This document shows, one piece after another, positions 50,036-61,610 of a DNA stretch of 64,000 bases (the first letter of the stretch is position 1; each line of letters begins with the position of its first letter). The DNA is taken from contig JASANH010001537.1 of the NCBI GenBank assembly GCA_030248295.1, positions 124,001 through 188,000 of the forward strand. The letters are read 5' to 3'. The translations under genes and the position numbers were made by a program. Under the pieces are notes generated by a model. It saw only the letters and a program-made list of their open reading frames with translations, was not told the origin of the DNA and did no database searches. Source of the stretch: Mesodorylaimus sp. YZB2_4. Lineage: Eukaryota > Nematoda > Enoplea > Dorylaimida > Dorylaimidae.

Positions 50036-50945
50036 GGTTTCAGTCAGTCGACAAGAACGTTTCAAAACACAAAATCAGTCAAGGAAACAACGCATACATT
50101 TACTCAAGAGAAGACTCTACTATACGGTTGCAGGGGTACGCACACAGTGCTGACTGACTGGTCAGATACTGTTCGATAGACAGCGGGGCATCTGACGTGA
50201 GTCTTTAGTTCCAATAGCACAAGAGGGGGCTGACAAGATTACAGATAATTCACTTCAGACGACTGCAGATTGCCTTCAAAAAGAAACGCCCTATTAATGT
50301 CATGTCATATTTTATCTAGCCAGGCACCATACAGCGCATTCGAGAGCTGAGGAGCACATATTTGACAAGTAGGTATAGTGTACAACACACACACGCACCA
50401 CACATACACAATACAACGCAATAGTATACAATGGGTTGGGCATAACACTGAAACGCTACCATTTATGCACAATAAATATCCTCATCGCGTATGAGTCTTT
50501 GTGCTGGCCAGACATGTTTCATCCATGCGGAACCACTTACATAACTTGCGGTGCATTTTACTTATCGTAGTAGATTCGTTTCCAGCATCCGGAGAGGCTT
50601 TAGATTAATCGAACCAGCATAAGCCCTAGTCTCATATTTTTTGTATTTTTTTTACCGATTTTTTGATGTATCGCTTCCCGTCCTAGTTCATCCTTGTCGC
50701 AAATGATTCTACGAATTGCCAGACGGTGCTAATATGGTTGGTTGTGAAGAAACCGTTGCATCATTTTTTATAACAGACGTTACCTCTGGTTTCGCATCGA
50801 CCACAGACTCAAGAGTTGACTTTGCGTTGATCACGGGTATTACGATGTCCACTGACCTGCCATAATGCGTCCCCCACCCCGGATGCATTTTGGTGCCATA
50901 TCGATTAGCTCTAATAGCCTGCAAGTGAGGACCCTCCTTTTCAGA
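50036..50945. other. No gene seen
   Basis: About 900 bases downstream of the receptor at 50946. Contains an ACACAC-rich patch near 50378-50420. Confidence 0.45.
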
Positions 50946-51902
50946 TCACCACTTGGTTTGTACCATGCGCCGAGGCTGAGGTGTAATCTGAGAGCCCTTC
51001 CAGCAACGGAGAACACGAATCGACGCTCTTCTGAAATCACGATTGAACCACGTGAAGACTACGATATTGAAAACGGAATCCACACAATAGGCCATGACCG
51101 CGTAGACCAAGTACCGTAAGGGAAAATGGACCAGTCTCAAATTGTATAATATAAGCAGGGTGTTGGGAGTGACGACGAAGACCACATCCACCAAGCTGAT
51201 CACAAGCAGGCATTTCGCCAATCGTAAGTGTCTTTTGAATCTCTTGATTTCATTGAGACCAATGCTAGGCATCCTGTTTATTCTCCGCCGTCCAGCGCAC
51301 AAGGCAGTCAGTGTGCATACTGTAGCTGACACACCGCTGAGCACGCCGGGCAAATGCACTCCGTAAACGCAGTACGTCTCACCCACAACGAACGGTATGA
51401 GGCACCCGCCATTGATCGACTTATCAGAGTGACGCCAGGCCAAATTCCAATTGATCGCCATCGATAAGGGAACAGTGGCGAAGGCGGCCGTAGTCACATA
51501 CCAGAGGCGCCTCTGCGTGCAATGCTTGTGGTACCAGATGGGTGCTGCCAAAGCCAGAAGTCTCTCGACTCCTGCCAAAGCCAATAGAAGAGGCAGGACC
51601 TGGTAGGTTGTGATGTAGACGTTGGGCCAAATGATTTTGATGCAGAATAGTGTACTGACCATGACATTTCTGTAGGCTGGGACCCAGAAACCATTGATGG
51701 CGTGCACAAGACCATTGATAGCGTGCGAAATTGTCAGACCGACAAGAAGAGACGAGGAGTTGAGGAGAAGCGAGCTGGAGTAAAAAACTCCAAGGATGAA
51801 CAGGTTGGCTAAGGTGGCCACTACGCTGATGACGCCCATTATGAAATATTGGTCTGATCCTGCTGGCGGGTCTTCTACCGAAGAAACGTTATTATCAGCC
51901 AT
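50946..51902 (-). CDS. Srsx-like seven-transmembrane chemoreceptor 1
   Basis: A single exon of 318 residues with seven hydrophobic segments. TM1 is YFIMGVISVVATLANLFILG; GLTISHAINGLVHAINGFWV spans TM2; the DRY position is GVERLLALA after TM3; TM5 precedes a basic loop (AGRRRINRMP, KRFKRHLRLAK); TM6 is LLVISLVDVVFVVTPNTLLI; TM7 has CVDSVFNIVVFTWFNRDFR in place of NPxxY. Nematode receptors of this build sense odorants or peptides in chemosensory cilia. The N-terminus is short with an NVS glycosylation site and no signal peptide. Next to a close paralogue at 53349-54368 in the same orientation, so a tandem duplicate. Ligand unknown. Confidence 0.85.
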   Translation of the reverse strand: MADNNVSSVEDPPAGSDQYFIMGVISVVATLANLFILGVFYSSSLLLNSSSLLVGLTISHAINGLVHAINGFWVPAYRNVMVSTLFCIKIIWPNVYITTYQVLPLLLALAGVERLLALAAPIWYHKHCTQRRLWYVTTAAFATVPLSMAINWNLAWRHSDKSINGGCLIPFVVGETYCVYGVHLPGVLSGVSATVCTLTALCAGRRRINRMPSIGLNEIKRFKRHLRLAKCLLVISLVDVVFVVTPNTLLILYNLRLVHFPLRYLVYAVMAYCVDSVFNIVVFTWFNRDFRRASIRVLRCWKGSQITPQPRRMVQTKW

Positions 51903-53348
51903 TTTTTGGGTGCAAGGACGCCAGAGCCTAGACTAGTACCTTCTAAAGCACAAGAATTATGTTAGCTGGCACTTCTGCACAGACAGGTGATACGAGCCTC
52001 CGAGTGCTACAGTCAGTCTCTCACCGACTGGCATTCACTCTTACCCAACCTGACACTCCACTAACCAGTCACAATGGGCACTCTCAAAATTCACACCCCG
52101 ATGTGCCTTGACCCTTGCCTTGTCACCTGATCCAGGGCAGGGTCTACAGTAGAAGGAGTGTGCTTCTCTGATCTCTGTCTCAAGTAGACGTCCCTCATAG
52201 CGAAACATTCGGGTCAATTATCACAAGACAGATGACGTAGTTTTTTATTGACTCCGCCTTATTAGAGCGTGGAAAATATGGATTCATTCTTGCGACATGA
52301 ACGTATTTACGCAAAAACGCGCCCTTGGTCAAACTTTTTGTGTGGTGATCGGGTTTCGGTAATCATGGTTACGAAGAATCCTGCTCGTTAATGGAGCAGG
52401 TCTGCATTGTACTTATACGTATGCGAAATGTGATCGTCGTTTTGGGATACATACGCAGCGCATTCGACGAAGCATCATACAGTACAAACGCCTGCAGTCC
52501 TGTATGTGGTGCTGCCCCGGCAAGCAATGTACTTTTACCCAAAGCCATTTCCATTTTGCTATAAGCACGGCTCCCGCCCCGCGTATGTCGGTGTATGTTA
52601 TCATCAGGTTGCGCAAAATTTATTGAATAACGGCAACTTACTCAGACCAGAATCAACTAAATGTAATCATCAGTTTCAGCGTTTCAGCGTCAAGCCCTGC
52701 CTTTCAGCTTGCCCCAAGGAAGCCTCAAGGCACAGACATAGCCCCCTTCATGCACATTACGACATGAATGCGTCCAACGAGTGAGTAAATAAGCTACCAT
52801 AGAGCTATTAATTTAGATTTCTAATTTTCAATTCCAATCGAACAATTTCCCCGTTTCTGATTTGAAATGATAATTTTCCAGGCATGTTGTTCGTATAACA
52901 ATAAATTGTTTGGGCCCGTTCTGACCATGCAAAGTCAATGCTGATGAACCATTGTTAGGGTCTCTAATACCTACTTGAGATGTTGTATTTGTATAATTAG
53001 CGTAGCTACTAAAGCATGAGGCCACAATGTTACTCTCCCTGACGATAAGGCTTATGGTCACGCATGTGGGGCCTTTGCGAAACTTGACATTCTCCGAGGA
53101 ACAATGACCACCTGGTACGACCTGGCTCCAATAGCCGCCTCAAGCAGCTCTGTGTAGTTGGTCATGTGGTGACGTGGTGTTATAATCCTCTAAATGGTCG
53201 GGTGTCAAGTGTGTATGCTCTTGCTAAGGCCATATGTTCGGATGGGATGCTGTCGATGTGAATCAGGTTGCAGTAGTTTGACATAGCCAACACACACGAA
53301 CACGCACAGCGCGTACTAAAGAAGGTGCATGGTTCTGCCTCCCTAGGC
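51903..53348. other. No gene seen
   Basis: 1.45 kb between two receptor genes, with promoter sequence for the one at 50946. No repeat or RNA gene recognised. Confidence 0.45.
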
Positions 53349-54368
53349 TCAGAGGTGCCATGGCTCCAGCACACGTGCATGATGTTGATGGTCGAAACCG
53401 TGATTCTGATCACGCCTACGATCAAGTGTGGCGGGGTCAAACGAAGGTCCGACTGAGGATGCAATACCACAACGTATGATTCGAATTGATGCTTTCCTGA
53501 ACTCTCGGTTAAACCACATGAAAGCGACGATGTTGAACACGGAATCCACGCAGTAGGTCGTCACCGCGTGCACTGTATATCGTAAGGGGAATCGGACCAG
53601 TCCAGTGTTGTAAAAGATTAGGAGGGTGTTGGGAATAACCACGCAGACCACGTCCACTAGGCTGATGACTAACAAAGACTTGGCTAATCGTATATGCTTT
53701 TTCACCCGCTTGATTTCAGCTGAACTATTGATCGGCATTTTGCTTATCCTCCTCTTCCCAACGTACAAGCTGATAAGCGTGCAAGCAGTGACCGACAGTC
53801 CACCTAGAATGGCGGGCAGGTGGACTCCGTAAATGGCGTAGGTGCCACCGACGATCACTGGTGTAACGCACCATCCGGTGACTAAGTGGTCGGACCGGCG
53901 CCATGCCAAGTACCAATTGAGTGCCATCGACACTGGTCCAATGGCGAATGCTGCTACAGTGACGTACCACAGGCGGCGATATGTGCAGTGGGTATGGTAC
54001 CAAATGGGTGTAGCCAGGGCCAACAGACGCTCGACCCCCGCCAGAGCCAGCAGCAGCGGTAGTACCTGGTAAGTCGTGATGTAGACGTTGGGCCAGATGA
54101 TCTCGATGCAGAATAACGTACTGACCATGACACCTTGGTAAGAGGGAAACCAGAAACCGCTGATGGCGTGCACGAGACCATTGATAGCGTGCGAAATGGT
54201 CAATCCGACCAGCAGGGAGGAGGAGCTGAGAAGAACTTTGCTCGAACAGAAAACGCCGAGAATGAACAGATTCAGCAAAGTGGCAATCACGCTGATTATC
54301 CCCATAATCACATATTGGTCAGGGCCAGCAGGGGGGTCATCGAGTGAGGACATGTTAATTACGGACAT
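53349..54368 (-). CDS. Srsx-like seven-transmembrane chemoreceptor 2
   Basis: A single exon, 339 residues (334 from the next Met). By eye it is roughly two-thirds identical to the receptor at 50946: DDPPAGPDQY, IATLLNLFILGVF, GLTISHAINGLVHAISGFWF, CIEIIWPNVYITTYQVLPLL, GVERLLALATPIWYH, IPNTLLIFYNTGLVRFPLRY, CVDSVFNIVAFMWFNREFRK. The C-terminal tail is longer (about 35 residues, His/Arg-rich, ending EPWHL) and diverges from its neighbour after TM7, so the last part could be read past an unrecognised splice. All seven segments and the TM3 ERL motif are intact, so it is probably functional. Confidence 0.85.
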   Translation of the reverse strand: MSVINMSSLDDPPAGPDQYVIMGIISVIATLLNLFILGVFCSSKVLLSSSSLLVGLTISHAINGLVHAISGFWFPSYQGVMVSTLFCIEIIWPNVYITTYQVLPLLLALAGVERLLALATPIWYHTHCTYRRLWYVTVAAFAIGPVSMALNWYLAWRRSDHLVTGWCVTPVIVGGTYAIYGVHLPAILGGLSVTACTLISLYVGKRRISKMPINSSAEIKRVKKHIRLAKSLLVISLVDVVCVVIPNTLLIFYNTGLVRFPLRYTVHAVTTYCVDSVFNIVAFMWFNREFRKASIRIIRCGIASSVGPSFDPATLDRRRDQNHGFDHQHHARVLEPWHL

Positions 54369-55967
54369 TGCGGAAACGTTTTGTGTTTCTTCCGACGTTG
54401 CTGTTCAGCACGCCACGAGTGTTCTCTATGGTACAGAAGGAGAATAGGCTGCCGACAGTCGACTTCTGCAAAAAAATCCAAGTGAATTTTTTAAACCATC
54501 CGTTCCGGTTTCTCTTTCTTTATCCTTGTGCACGCCACGTAGATTAGCTACAGCGGACTTTTCGATACCTAGTTTGGAAAATCGGGCCAAGAACTAGGTA
54601 TGAGTGCGAGTCAGGCCTCTGATCTTGTGTCTACCTGTGTGTCTGGGTAGCGAGTGGCTTGGCTCGTCCTGGTTTCAGTTCCTGGGCTTAATACCATACG
54701 AAAATCCTGCTGACCTTGCATTGCAGGTAGTTTCGGCGGGCACGACACGCAACTAATAAACGCCGTTCAGAGCCCAGACGCCTGTGTGAGAGGGCCAATG
54801 TCCAGTCCAGGTTGACATTGTGCAGACACAGAGACACGCTGCATTGTGGCCGTTTAAACACAGCTTTGCTTGACTGCTGCCCGGCCCTAGGCGAAATATA
54901 CTCCGCTCAAATAGGCAATAGGCAGACTGCCAAAAATTAAAATAGCCCGCCTGAAAACCAGCTGTTGGCATGACTTTGCAGTGCTCTGACTAGCTGTGTC
55001 AGCAGAGACCAGCAGTGAAAGTCTACTACAGGGGAATTAGTGCCCCTAAAGGAGCATGATCCCGATGTGGAAGTCAGTAGGTAATTCTTCTGGCAAGTAC
55101 AGTAGATGCGAATGATCTTGGCGGAGCACCAGCGAGCAAGCTACAGCTACAGCGGCAGACCATCAGGTTTCTCTAGGACCTGGTAAAATTAAACTGTGAC
55201 AAATTTATGCTATAAAAAAAAGCGGTTGCTCATCATCCTGTCCGTTCTGGAGAATTTCTGCCTCCGTCTAGTCCTGTTTATAGGGATTCTGACTTACGGC
55301 TCTTATAGATCGTGAGTACGTGACTGACGATTTGGCTTTGACAACTGCGCTTTAATGACATTTGAAGATGTCACGCACAAAAACGCCTACGAATGAGCTT
55401 ATTAAAAACATATTTGTGAGAATTCGCCGAAAAAATTAAACAGTTTTGTTATCGGACAGTGTCTTGAATTAGTTCAGGAAGGAATAATGCGCGTTGCCTC
55501 CAATCAATAAAAATGTGGTAAACAGGCGCAGAGGAACTAAATCACCACTCTCTTCATATTGACGTCACATGTCATGGGATTGTACAGCACGCATGTTAAC
55601 CTTTCCAGTAAACGATTGGATAATATTTGCAAATCATGCCTAACTTTCAACCAGCAAAGCCCCATAGGAAGAACCTATGGATATAGAGTGCCTGACACTC
55701 CTTGCTTCCAAAAACTCTTGCTTAATTGTTACTTCGGCCAAGGCGTGTGGAACACAGACTGCAAATTCAAGCTTTGATCTTCGGGATATTCGGGCCCTAT
55801 GTGGAGTAGATCCATTTTCTGATCCATTTTCTGGTGTGTTATGGACACGTATAAAATAAGGCCCACGCCCATAGTCAAATTCAAAAACCTCCCTTCAAAA
55901 CCTTCAAATATAAACATCGAATGGGTCCAGATCCCGATCCTGAAAAAAGGATCCTGACCTATCCCTA
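54369..55967. other. No gene seen
   Basis: 1.6 kb upstream of receptor 2. Short frames only. Confidence 0.45.
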
Positions 55968-57326
55968 CACGGTGTCCCAAAAGTTTTCATACAAATGTTT
56001 CTGAGCTTTTCTCCTTGAAGAAAGCTTGTAGCGCTTAAACTTTAAGCCAGGAATAATCAGACGCTTATGTATAGCTTATTTGAACAAATATTCGAATCTG
56101 CCTCTCTTTGCGAACACAGCTACCTTCAATCGGTCACTCCAACAATCAGTCGCAGCGCGCACAATATTCATGGATAATTCTTCCCATTCCTGCACCAACT
56201 GCCGCTTTTAATGAGTCGATTATTCGATGTTGTTTCGCTTGACCATCCCTTCGGAGCCCATGCGCGGAAATCTTCAGGATTCAAGTATGGCCGTGAGAGG
56301 GCGATTTTTGATAGGCGATGAAATTTGGGGAATACGCTCTGCACCATGCCTAATCGTAAGTTGTTTCTGCGATTTGTGAGAGAGCTGACATGAATCTTGC
56401 AGGAACACCCAGTTTTGGTCTGTATGAGCCTGTTGGCATCTTGCAATACATGCCTTTGCATAAGCTCTTCTTCGCAGTGTGTCTTGTCGATCTCCACGCC
56501 GATATCTGTGAACAAAGATGGAGAGAGGTTGGCTTTACTTGGATATGTCGCCCCATATCATGATGCTGCTCGCTTTCTGAAAGCGCTGGATCGTTCGCGT
56601 ATTGCCTGCAATATCTTCGAGTTACATCATTTTTGGCTTTCTTGCATCGCTAAGCCAAGAATGGCATATCATCAAGAACTATGATTTTAGCATCTTCAGG
56701 TGCGAACTTTCGTAGCAATTCTTTTGATTGATGGACCTGCTCGACCATCTGAACGGTGGTCAAGCCATGAACCTTGCGTGTTTTATGAGCCTTCAAGCGA
56801 AGTTGCTCAAGCAAGACACGATGAGCAGATGACACTGATGTGTGAAGCTCAGGTGCCAATTTTATCCCTGATAGTCCAGGATTTTGTTGAACTCGACTCC
56901 TTGTGATTTTGACCAACTGTGTGGTCCGCGGAACGCGGGCCGCCCGAATGAGGCGGGTCCAGCACGGAGTAATAGTGTTCTTATTGTGTAGTAGACAAAA
57001 TTGCGTCTTGTTCGAATGGCTTGCAACGCCTCCGAATCTAATGGCTGGACAAATTTTGATTCAAAAATTTCTTCAAAAAACCGTCTCGCCTGCTTCACCA
57101 GTACGACCGCAGCGGACATCTAACTTTGTCCCGCAGTGTAAAATATGTCCCTTCACCCTCGAGTGCGCATAAGCGTTTGGTGATGTGGTAAAACATGAAC
57201 ATGAACTTTGGCAAACTGACACCACAGACATTACGTTTTCAGCAGTAATATCAACTTTATACTACCTCCCCTATTAAGCGCGCGAATTCAAAAGTAGAGT
57301 TGTGTGAAGACTTTTTGGACACCGTG
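55968..57326 (-). mobile_element. Mariner-like DNA transposon, degenerate
   Basis: Terminal inverted repeats: CACGGTGTCCCAAAAGTTTT at 55968 and, inverted, CACGGTGTCCAAAAAGTCTT from 57326. A TA precedes the left end; the right flank is CA. Total 1359 bases, the usual mariner size. The transposase reads on the minus strand from about 57119 to 56170 and is split over several frames: an HTH-like N-terminal part (GIKLAPELHTSVSSAHRVLL), IIVLDD where the first catalytic Asp block is expected, and RPYLNPEDFRAWAPKGW for the usual SPDLNPLDFxxW. The tract for the middle catalytic Asp is also out of frame. At least three frameshifts, so it is inactive. Confidence 0.85.
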
Positions 57327-57860
57327 CAGATGAAGGAATTATGAGTTGCTGCAAAGGGGAGTGCCTCTGTGCCAAGGCTGATAGTGAGCTAGGTAAAGTA
57401 CACCAGGACTTCACGCAAAATATATCAATTCTGAACAGATCTTATCCTTGCGTAAGTTTGGCTCGTACTCTTTCTTAGGACCACAAGTCGGCTTAAAATC
57501 GTCCTTCTGTGCTTTATGGTATCAAGCACTTTCGAGATGCAAAGCTCTCCTCCGATATGCAGCTATGCTGTAAACACCTGTCTGCTTCCATCTGGAACAC
57601 AGTTCTTCGCTGACTTTGTAGCTGTGTAGAAAGTTGCGGTTGCTGACTTCATTACGAAAGCGCCTTCAACTCGAACGAAAATATTCCACTACATACTGTA
57701 GGTTGATGTAAATAAAAAAAGTGAAGTGTTACGTAGGTTCAAAAATACTTTTTTCGTACACGTCCTTGAACACTTTTTCCGCCATTGTATGCAAACTCGC
57801 AATTCTTCAAAACTTTTGCTTCAGGATAATACTGAAAAAAAACTGGCTAGAAACACCAAG
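57327..57860. other. No gene seen
   Basis: About 530 bases between the mariner and receptor 3, downstream of the latter. No feature recognised. Confidence 0.45.
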
Positions 57861-58826
57861 CTACTTTCTGTTTTCAGAAGTCAGTATTGCCACATTTACT
57901 GTCACTTTCTGGACCACCGCCGTTCCACATCGAAGAGCATTTATCGAAGATTTTCGAAATTCTGAGTTGAACAAAATATATGCAGAAATGTTCAGAACAG
58001 AATCCAAACTATAGATTATAATTGCATATGCAGTGTCACGTAAAGGAAAGTGAAGCTTTCCCGTATTGTACAGTATCAGCACAATGTTGGGTAGGACGAC
58101 AAAAATAAGATCTATGACACTGATCATAAGCATGCACGTGGCCAATTTGGTATGTTTTTTAATCCGGTTCATTTCAGCTTCACTATTTGCCGGCATTTTC
58201 AATATTTTCTTCCTCCCAAGCACCACACCGATTCCAGAGGATATTGTGGCACAAATACCGCCCGCCACAGCGAGGAGATGGATTGCGTATATCGTGTACG
58301 AACCGCCGACGACCTGCGGCACGACACAGGCACCAGAAATGAAATGATTAGAGTTAAAAATGGCCATTATCCAATTGATCCCCATCGATAGCAGGCCGCA
58401 CAAAAATGTGAACGCAGTAACGAGCCATAAATGGAATGGCTTACAATGGTTGCGGAACCAAATCGGATTAGCCAATGCCAAAAGACGTTCCAAGGCTGCC
58501 AAGGCCAAGAACAGAGGCAAGAGTTGAAAAGTAGCTGCGAAAATATTAGGCCAAACGACCTCGATGCAGTACAGGGGGGACACCATGACTGATTGATACA
58601 CGGGTGTCCAGAAACCAAACATGGCGTGCATCAGCCCATTTAGAAGATGAGTTATCGTCAGCCCGATCAAAAATGGCGACGATTTCATAATACGCTTGTT
58701 ACTCAGAAATATGACTAGGATGTAGACGTTCACTAAAGTACCTGCCGTTCCTACACTCCCTATGATTCTTTGTAACAAAGGACTCTGTAAGGAATCTGAA
58801 AATGAAAGATTTTCTGAATTATTCAT
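57861..58826 (-). CDS. Srsx-like seven-transmembrane chemoreceptor 3
   Basis: A single exon of 321 residues, MNNSENLSFS to LTSENRK-stop. Same layout as the two receptors upstream but more distant: GLTITHLLNGLMHAMFGFWT, CIEVVWPNIFAATFQLLPLF, ALERLLALANPIWFRNH, LGRKKILKMPANSEAEMNRI, DLIFVVLPNIVLILYNTG, SLDSVLNISAYILFNSEFRK. Closest in the window to the partial receptor at 63198 (shared MPANS, HFPLR, ENRK end). Two NxS sites in a short N-terminus; all seven segments present. The mariner lies 534 bases downstream of its stop. Confidence 0.85.
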   Translation of the reverse strand: MNNSENLSFSDSLQSPLLQRIIGSVGTAGTLVNVYILVIFLSNKRIMKSSPFLIGLTITHLLNGLMHAMFGFWTPVYQSVMVSPLYCIEVVWPNIFAATFQLLPLFLALAALERLLALANPIWFRNHCKPFHLWLVTAFTFLCGLLSMGINWIMAIFNSNHFISGACVVPQVVGGSYTIYAIHLLAVAGGICATISSGIGVVLGRKKILKMPANSEAEMNRIKKHTKLATCMLMISVIDLIFVVLPNIVLILYNTGKLHFPLRDTAYAIIIYSLDSVLNISAYILFNSEFRKSSINALRCGTAVVQKVTVNVAILTSENRK

Positions 58827-59924
58827 CTCGGTTCTTGGCTGTGATGAGGTGCTGCTGTTCTGACAGGAGCAGCAGCGGGCTCAAAATGGCTCAAAACGTT
58901 ATCGAGAAAAGCATTAGATCGAAAAATCGCCCATGCGATAACTTTGAATCAACCTGATAATTAGGCACAAGTTTTTCAGACAGATTGTTATCGCCTCGCG
59001 ACTGTGCGACAGTTCGTGTGGAATGAATGAGATTGCGAAATCTTACTGTTCGAAAAAATGCATCGAACTGGAATAGGCGCACTTGAGCGAAAACGAAAGA
59101 TCTGATATTACTGTACACGCTTGAGCGAAACTTTTTTCTGCCTAGCTATGAAAAGTCTATAGGGGGATCAAGACACGCCCCACTGGTAAGGCTCTCCTTG
59201 GATCGAGACATGTCTCAAACTGTAGGCCATGACCAAGGGAAACGCTGAAAGGTTTGACGACCGGACGAGGTACTGGTCAAGAGTGGCAGGTGGTAAAATT
59301 AACTAGTCTATTTTGAATTTTTTTATATTTCCAAGAGATCTTCATGCAAACTGCCTAAATTTGATGCAAAAACTTGTCTGTCAGGCCGTAACATGCATTA
59401 TAAGCAGCCTGCGTGAAGATATTGTTCTTTTTGGTGGCACGGGTCTTGCGGTACAAAAAAGTATGCCGTATCTTCGAATGCTCTATATTCCATGGAACAA
59501 AGAAACCTCTGATTTTCCTTTGAGCATTTTTGAGAAGCAAGATAAAATTCGACTTCTTAATCAGTGCTCACTTTCCTTATGTTTTCGCGAAAAATATATT
59601 TTTGTCCTTGTCACTATTGCTAGCTGAGCAATACGTCTAATCACACACTGCATAAAATCGTGACAGTCTGCCACCAGAAGTCTAGGTACGATCCAATGCA
59701 TCACACTGTAGGTACTGTGCGAGTGCAGTATACCACAGCATCCGAACCCTCACTCCCGCAACATTTTTCGAGACTGAACAGCTATTTTTATGAGCTTACT
59801 ATTTTGACAGTGAAAACGAAAAGTCAAAGTCTTCAAAATTATTAAAATGTGTGAAATTGTTTCTTGACAAATTAGGAATTATTTTCCTGTTTAAGATAAT
59901 GACTCGATCTAGTAACTTATTGTT
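58827..59924. other. No gene seen
   Basis: 1.1 kb. Frames of up to about 100 codons without motifs; AT-rich. Confidence 0.45.
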
Positions 59925-60746
59925 TTAAAACAACCCTGGGGGCAAAGTTTCGATGGCATTGTATTCCAAATGCAGCGATCCCAAGTTCACCAAGTCGTCG
60001 AATGCACCTTGTTCGATTCTCGTCACGTTGCTCTCATGACGTTAGATCCTCAAATATCTCAGATTTGCCAATCCCCGAGGCAGTTGCCTGCTAATTGTGT
60101 GCAAATAACAATGACGCACAGTGATATATTTTGATGTGGCTGCTGAATTTCGATATGCAGTCGGTGGGAATGGCTCGTTCCCGCACATTCCATCGATAAA
60201 GAGTTCGGTCAGGTTTGTGAATTCTATTGCAATTGATAGCAAACGATTAGCGGGCTCACAAGTCTTCAAAGTCAATCGTTCTATAGTCTATTTTTGAGGG
60301 GTTGAAGGGGTATCTTTGTCGAAATTAAGAGAATCAGCGGTGAAACTTTTCAGTTTTGGACAATGCTGAAATGCTGTTGCTAGCACTTTAAAGTAGGCAC
60401 GATTGATTCGATTGGGAATGAAATATTCGACAGTCAGACTTTCTAGCTTTGGCAATGAAGAGAAAGCTGCTTCTTCGAATGTTTCATTTCCAGAAATCCC
60501 ACAAATCTTTACGCTTTTGAGAAACAGCGCGATTTCAGAGAAATTGTGATTGGCCGACCTGTACTCTTCCTGGATAGAAACACGTTGGAGAAATTCTGAA
60601 ATTGTAGTTCCAGAGAGGTTGACCTTTCGACAGTCCAAGATGTCGCACATTCTATTAGTGTTGGCGCACAGTGTTTTGCACTGTGAAGCATACATAGGTA
60701 TACTTCCAAATAGGGACAACAGAAAGTGGCAGAGAAAGGCAATCAA
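59925..60746 (-). pseudogene. Secreted leucine-rich-repeat protein with two in-frame stops
   Basis: One minus-strand frame of 274 codons reads as a single protein interrupted by TAG at 60288-60290 and TAA at 60042-60044. The start is hydrophobic like a signal peptide (IAFLCHFLLSLFGSIPMYAS), followed by a cysteine cluster (CKTLCANTNRMCDILDC) like an LRR N-terminal cap. Then come LRR-type stretches: LPKLESLTVEYF, FTNLTELFIDGM, LANLRYLRI and, beyond the second stop, GAFDDLVNLGSLHLEYNAIE and TLPPGLF. No frameshift is seen, so the gene was disabled by point changes, or the stops are sequence errors. The hydrophobic start begins at a TTG; the first ATG is internal, so a first exon may lie upstream. 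No C-terminal cap is visible. Confidence 0.65.
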
Positions 60747-60750
60747 GTAA

Positions 60751-61610
60751 AAGGAAGATATTTTCTCGACGCTCTGAGAACTTTGTTCAAACTATAGCCT
60801 TTCCTGACCAAGCTTTCCTAGTACATATAGAGATGTACCTCATTTCCTTTAGTATTTTTCATTTTTTCGCCATCTGATGCAGCGAAAAAATCGGTGATAT
60901 TTGTCAGCCCTTTACGTCAATGTTGGGGCCCGCCTCAATCATCCACGCAAATTCCAATCTAGAAGCCTCACAATCAGTGCAACACCATGGCTCGGAAAGC
61001 AGGATGTTTACAGCAGACCCCAAAATTCTAAACTGGCTAAAAGCAGTTGCTCTCGGGAAACAAAGTTTACTAATGAGAGCGGATGCATACAGTATTTGGT
61101 TGCAATTTGCTGCAATGAGTACACGATTGGTGATGGTTGTGAGAGAGTGCGTGTGCGAGTTTAGACAAAGAACCCGATGTCTTCTCCAACTAAACGAGAT
61201 CGCGCAGCCCAGAGAGAGAAATACAGTATTTTTGTGCACTTTTCTGGAGTAGAAGTGAAAGTAAAATGAATATAATCGGCCAACTTATGGACGGCAAAAT
61301 TTCGCTGTTCTATTTGAGCTCGGTTTATAAAGGCTGCGACGGAGACATCGAATTTTTGTGTCAGGCTTCCAGCATCAGGAATACGAATTTCGAGTAGATT
61401 TAAAGCTATGCCGAGTATGAGAAAGATTTCGTCGCTATGAGCTCAAGAGAAGCAAGATATTTTACTATCTCTTCGACAGAACCGCATTTGCTTCTCGCCA
61501 GAAGCAAGTGCTCTGGTATGCAATGGGGTCATGCTGGTAAACGAACCTGGGCGGTAGGTGCCTACAGGATATTAAGTTATAGCCCCTACAGGAGTTCATT
61601 GGATCCAGCC
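60751..61610. other. No gene seen
   Basis: 860 bases between the LRR relic and the SINE. No recognisable feature. Confidence 0.45.

Noticed and set aside
59925..60746. Programmed stop-codon readthrough of the LRR gene
   Set aside because: Two different stops (TAG, TAA) without a readthrough context I recognise; a pseudogene is simpler.
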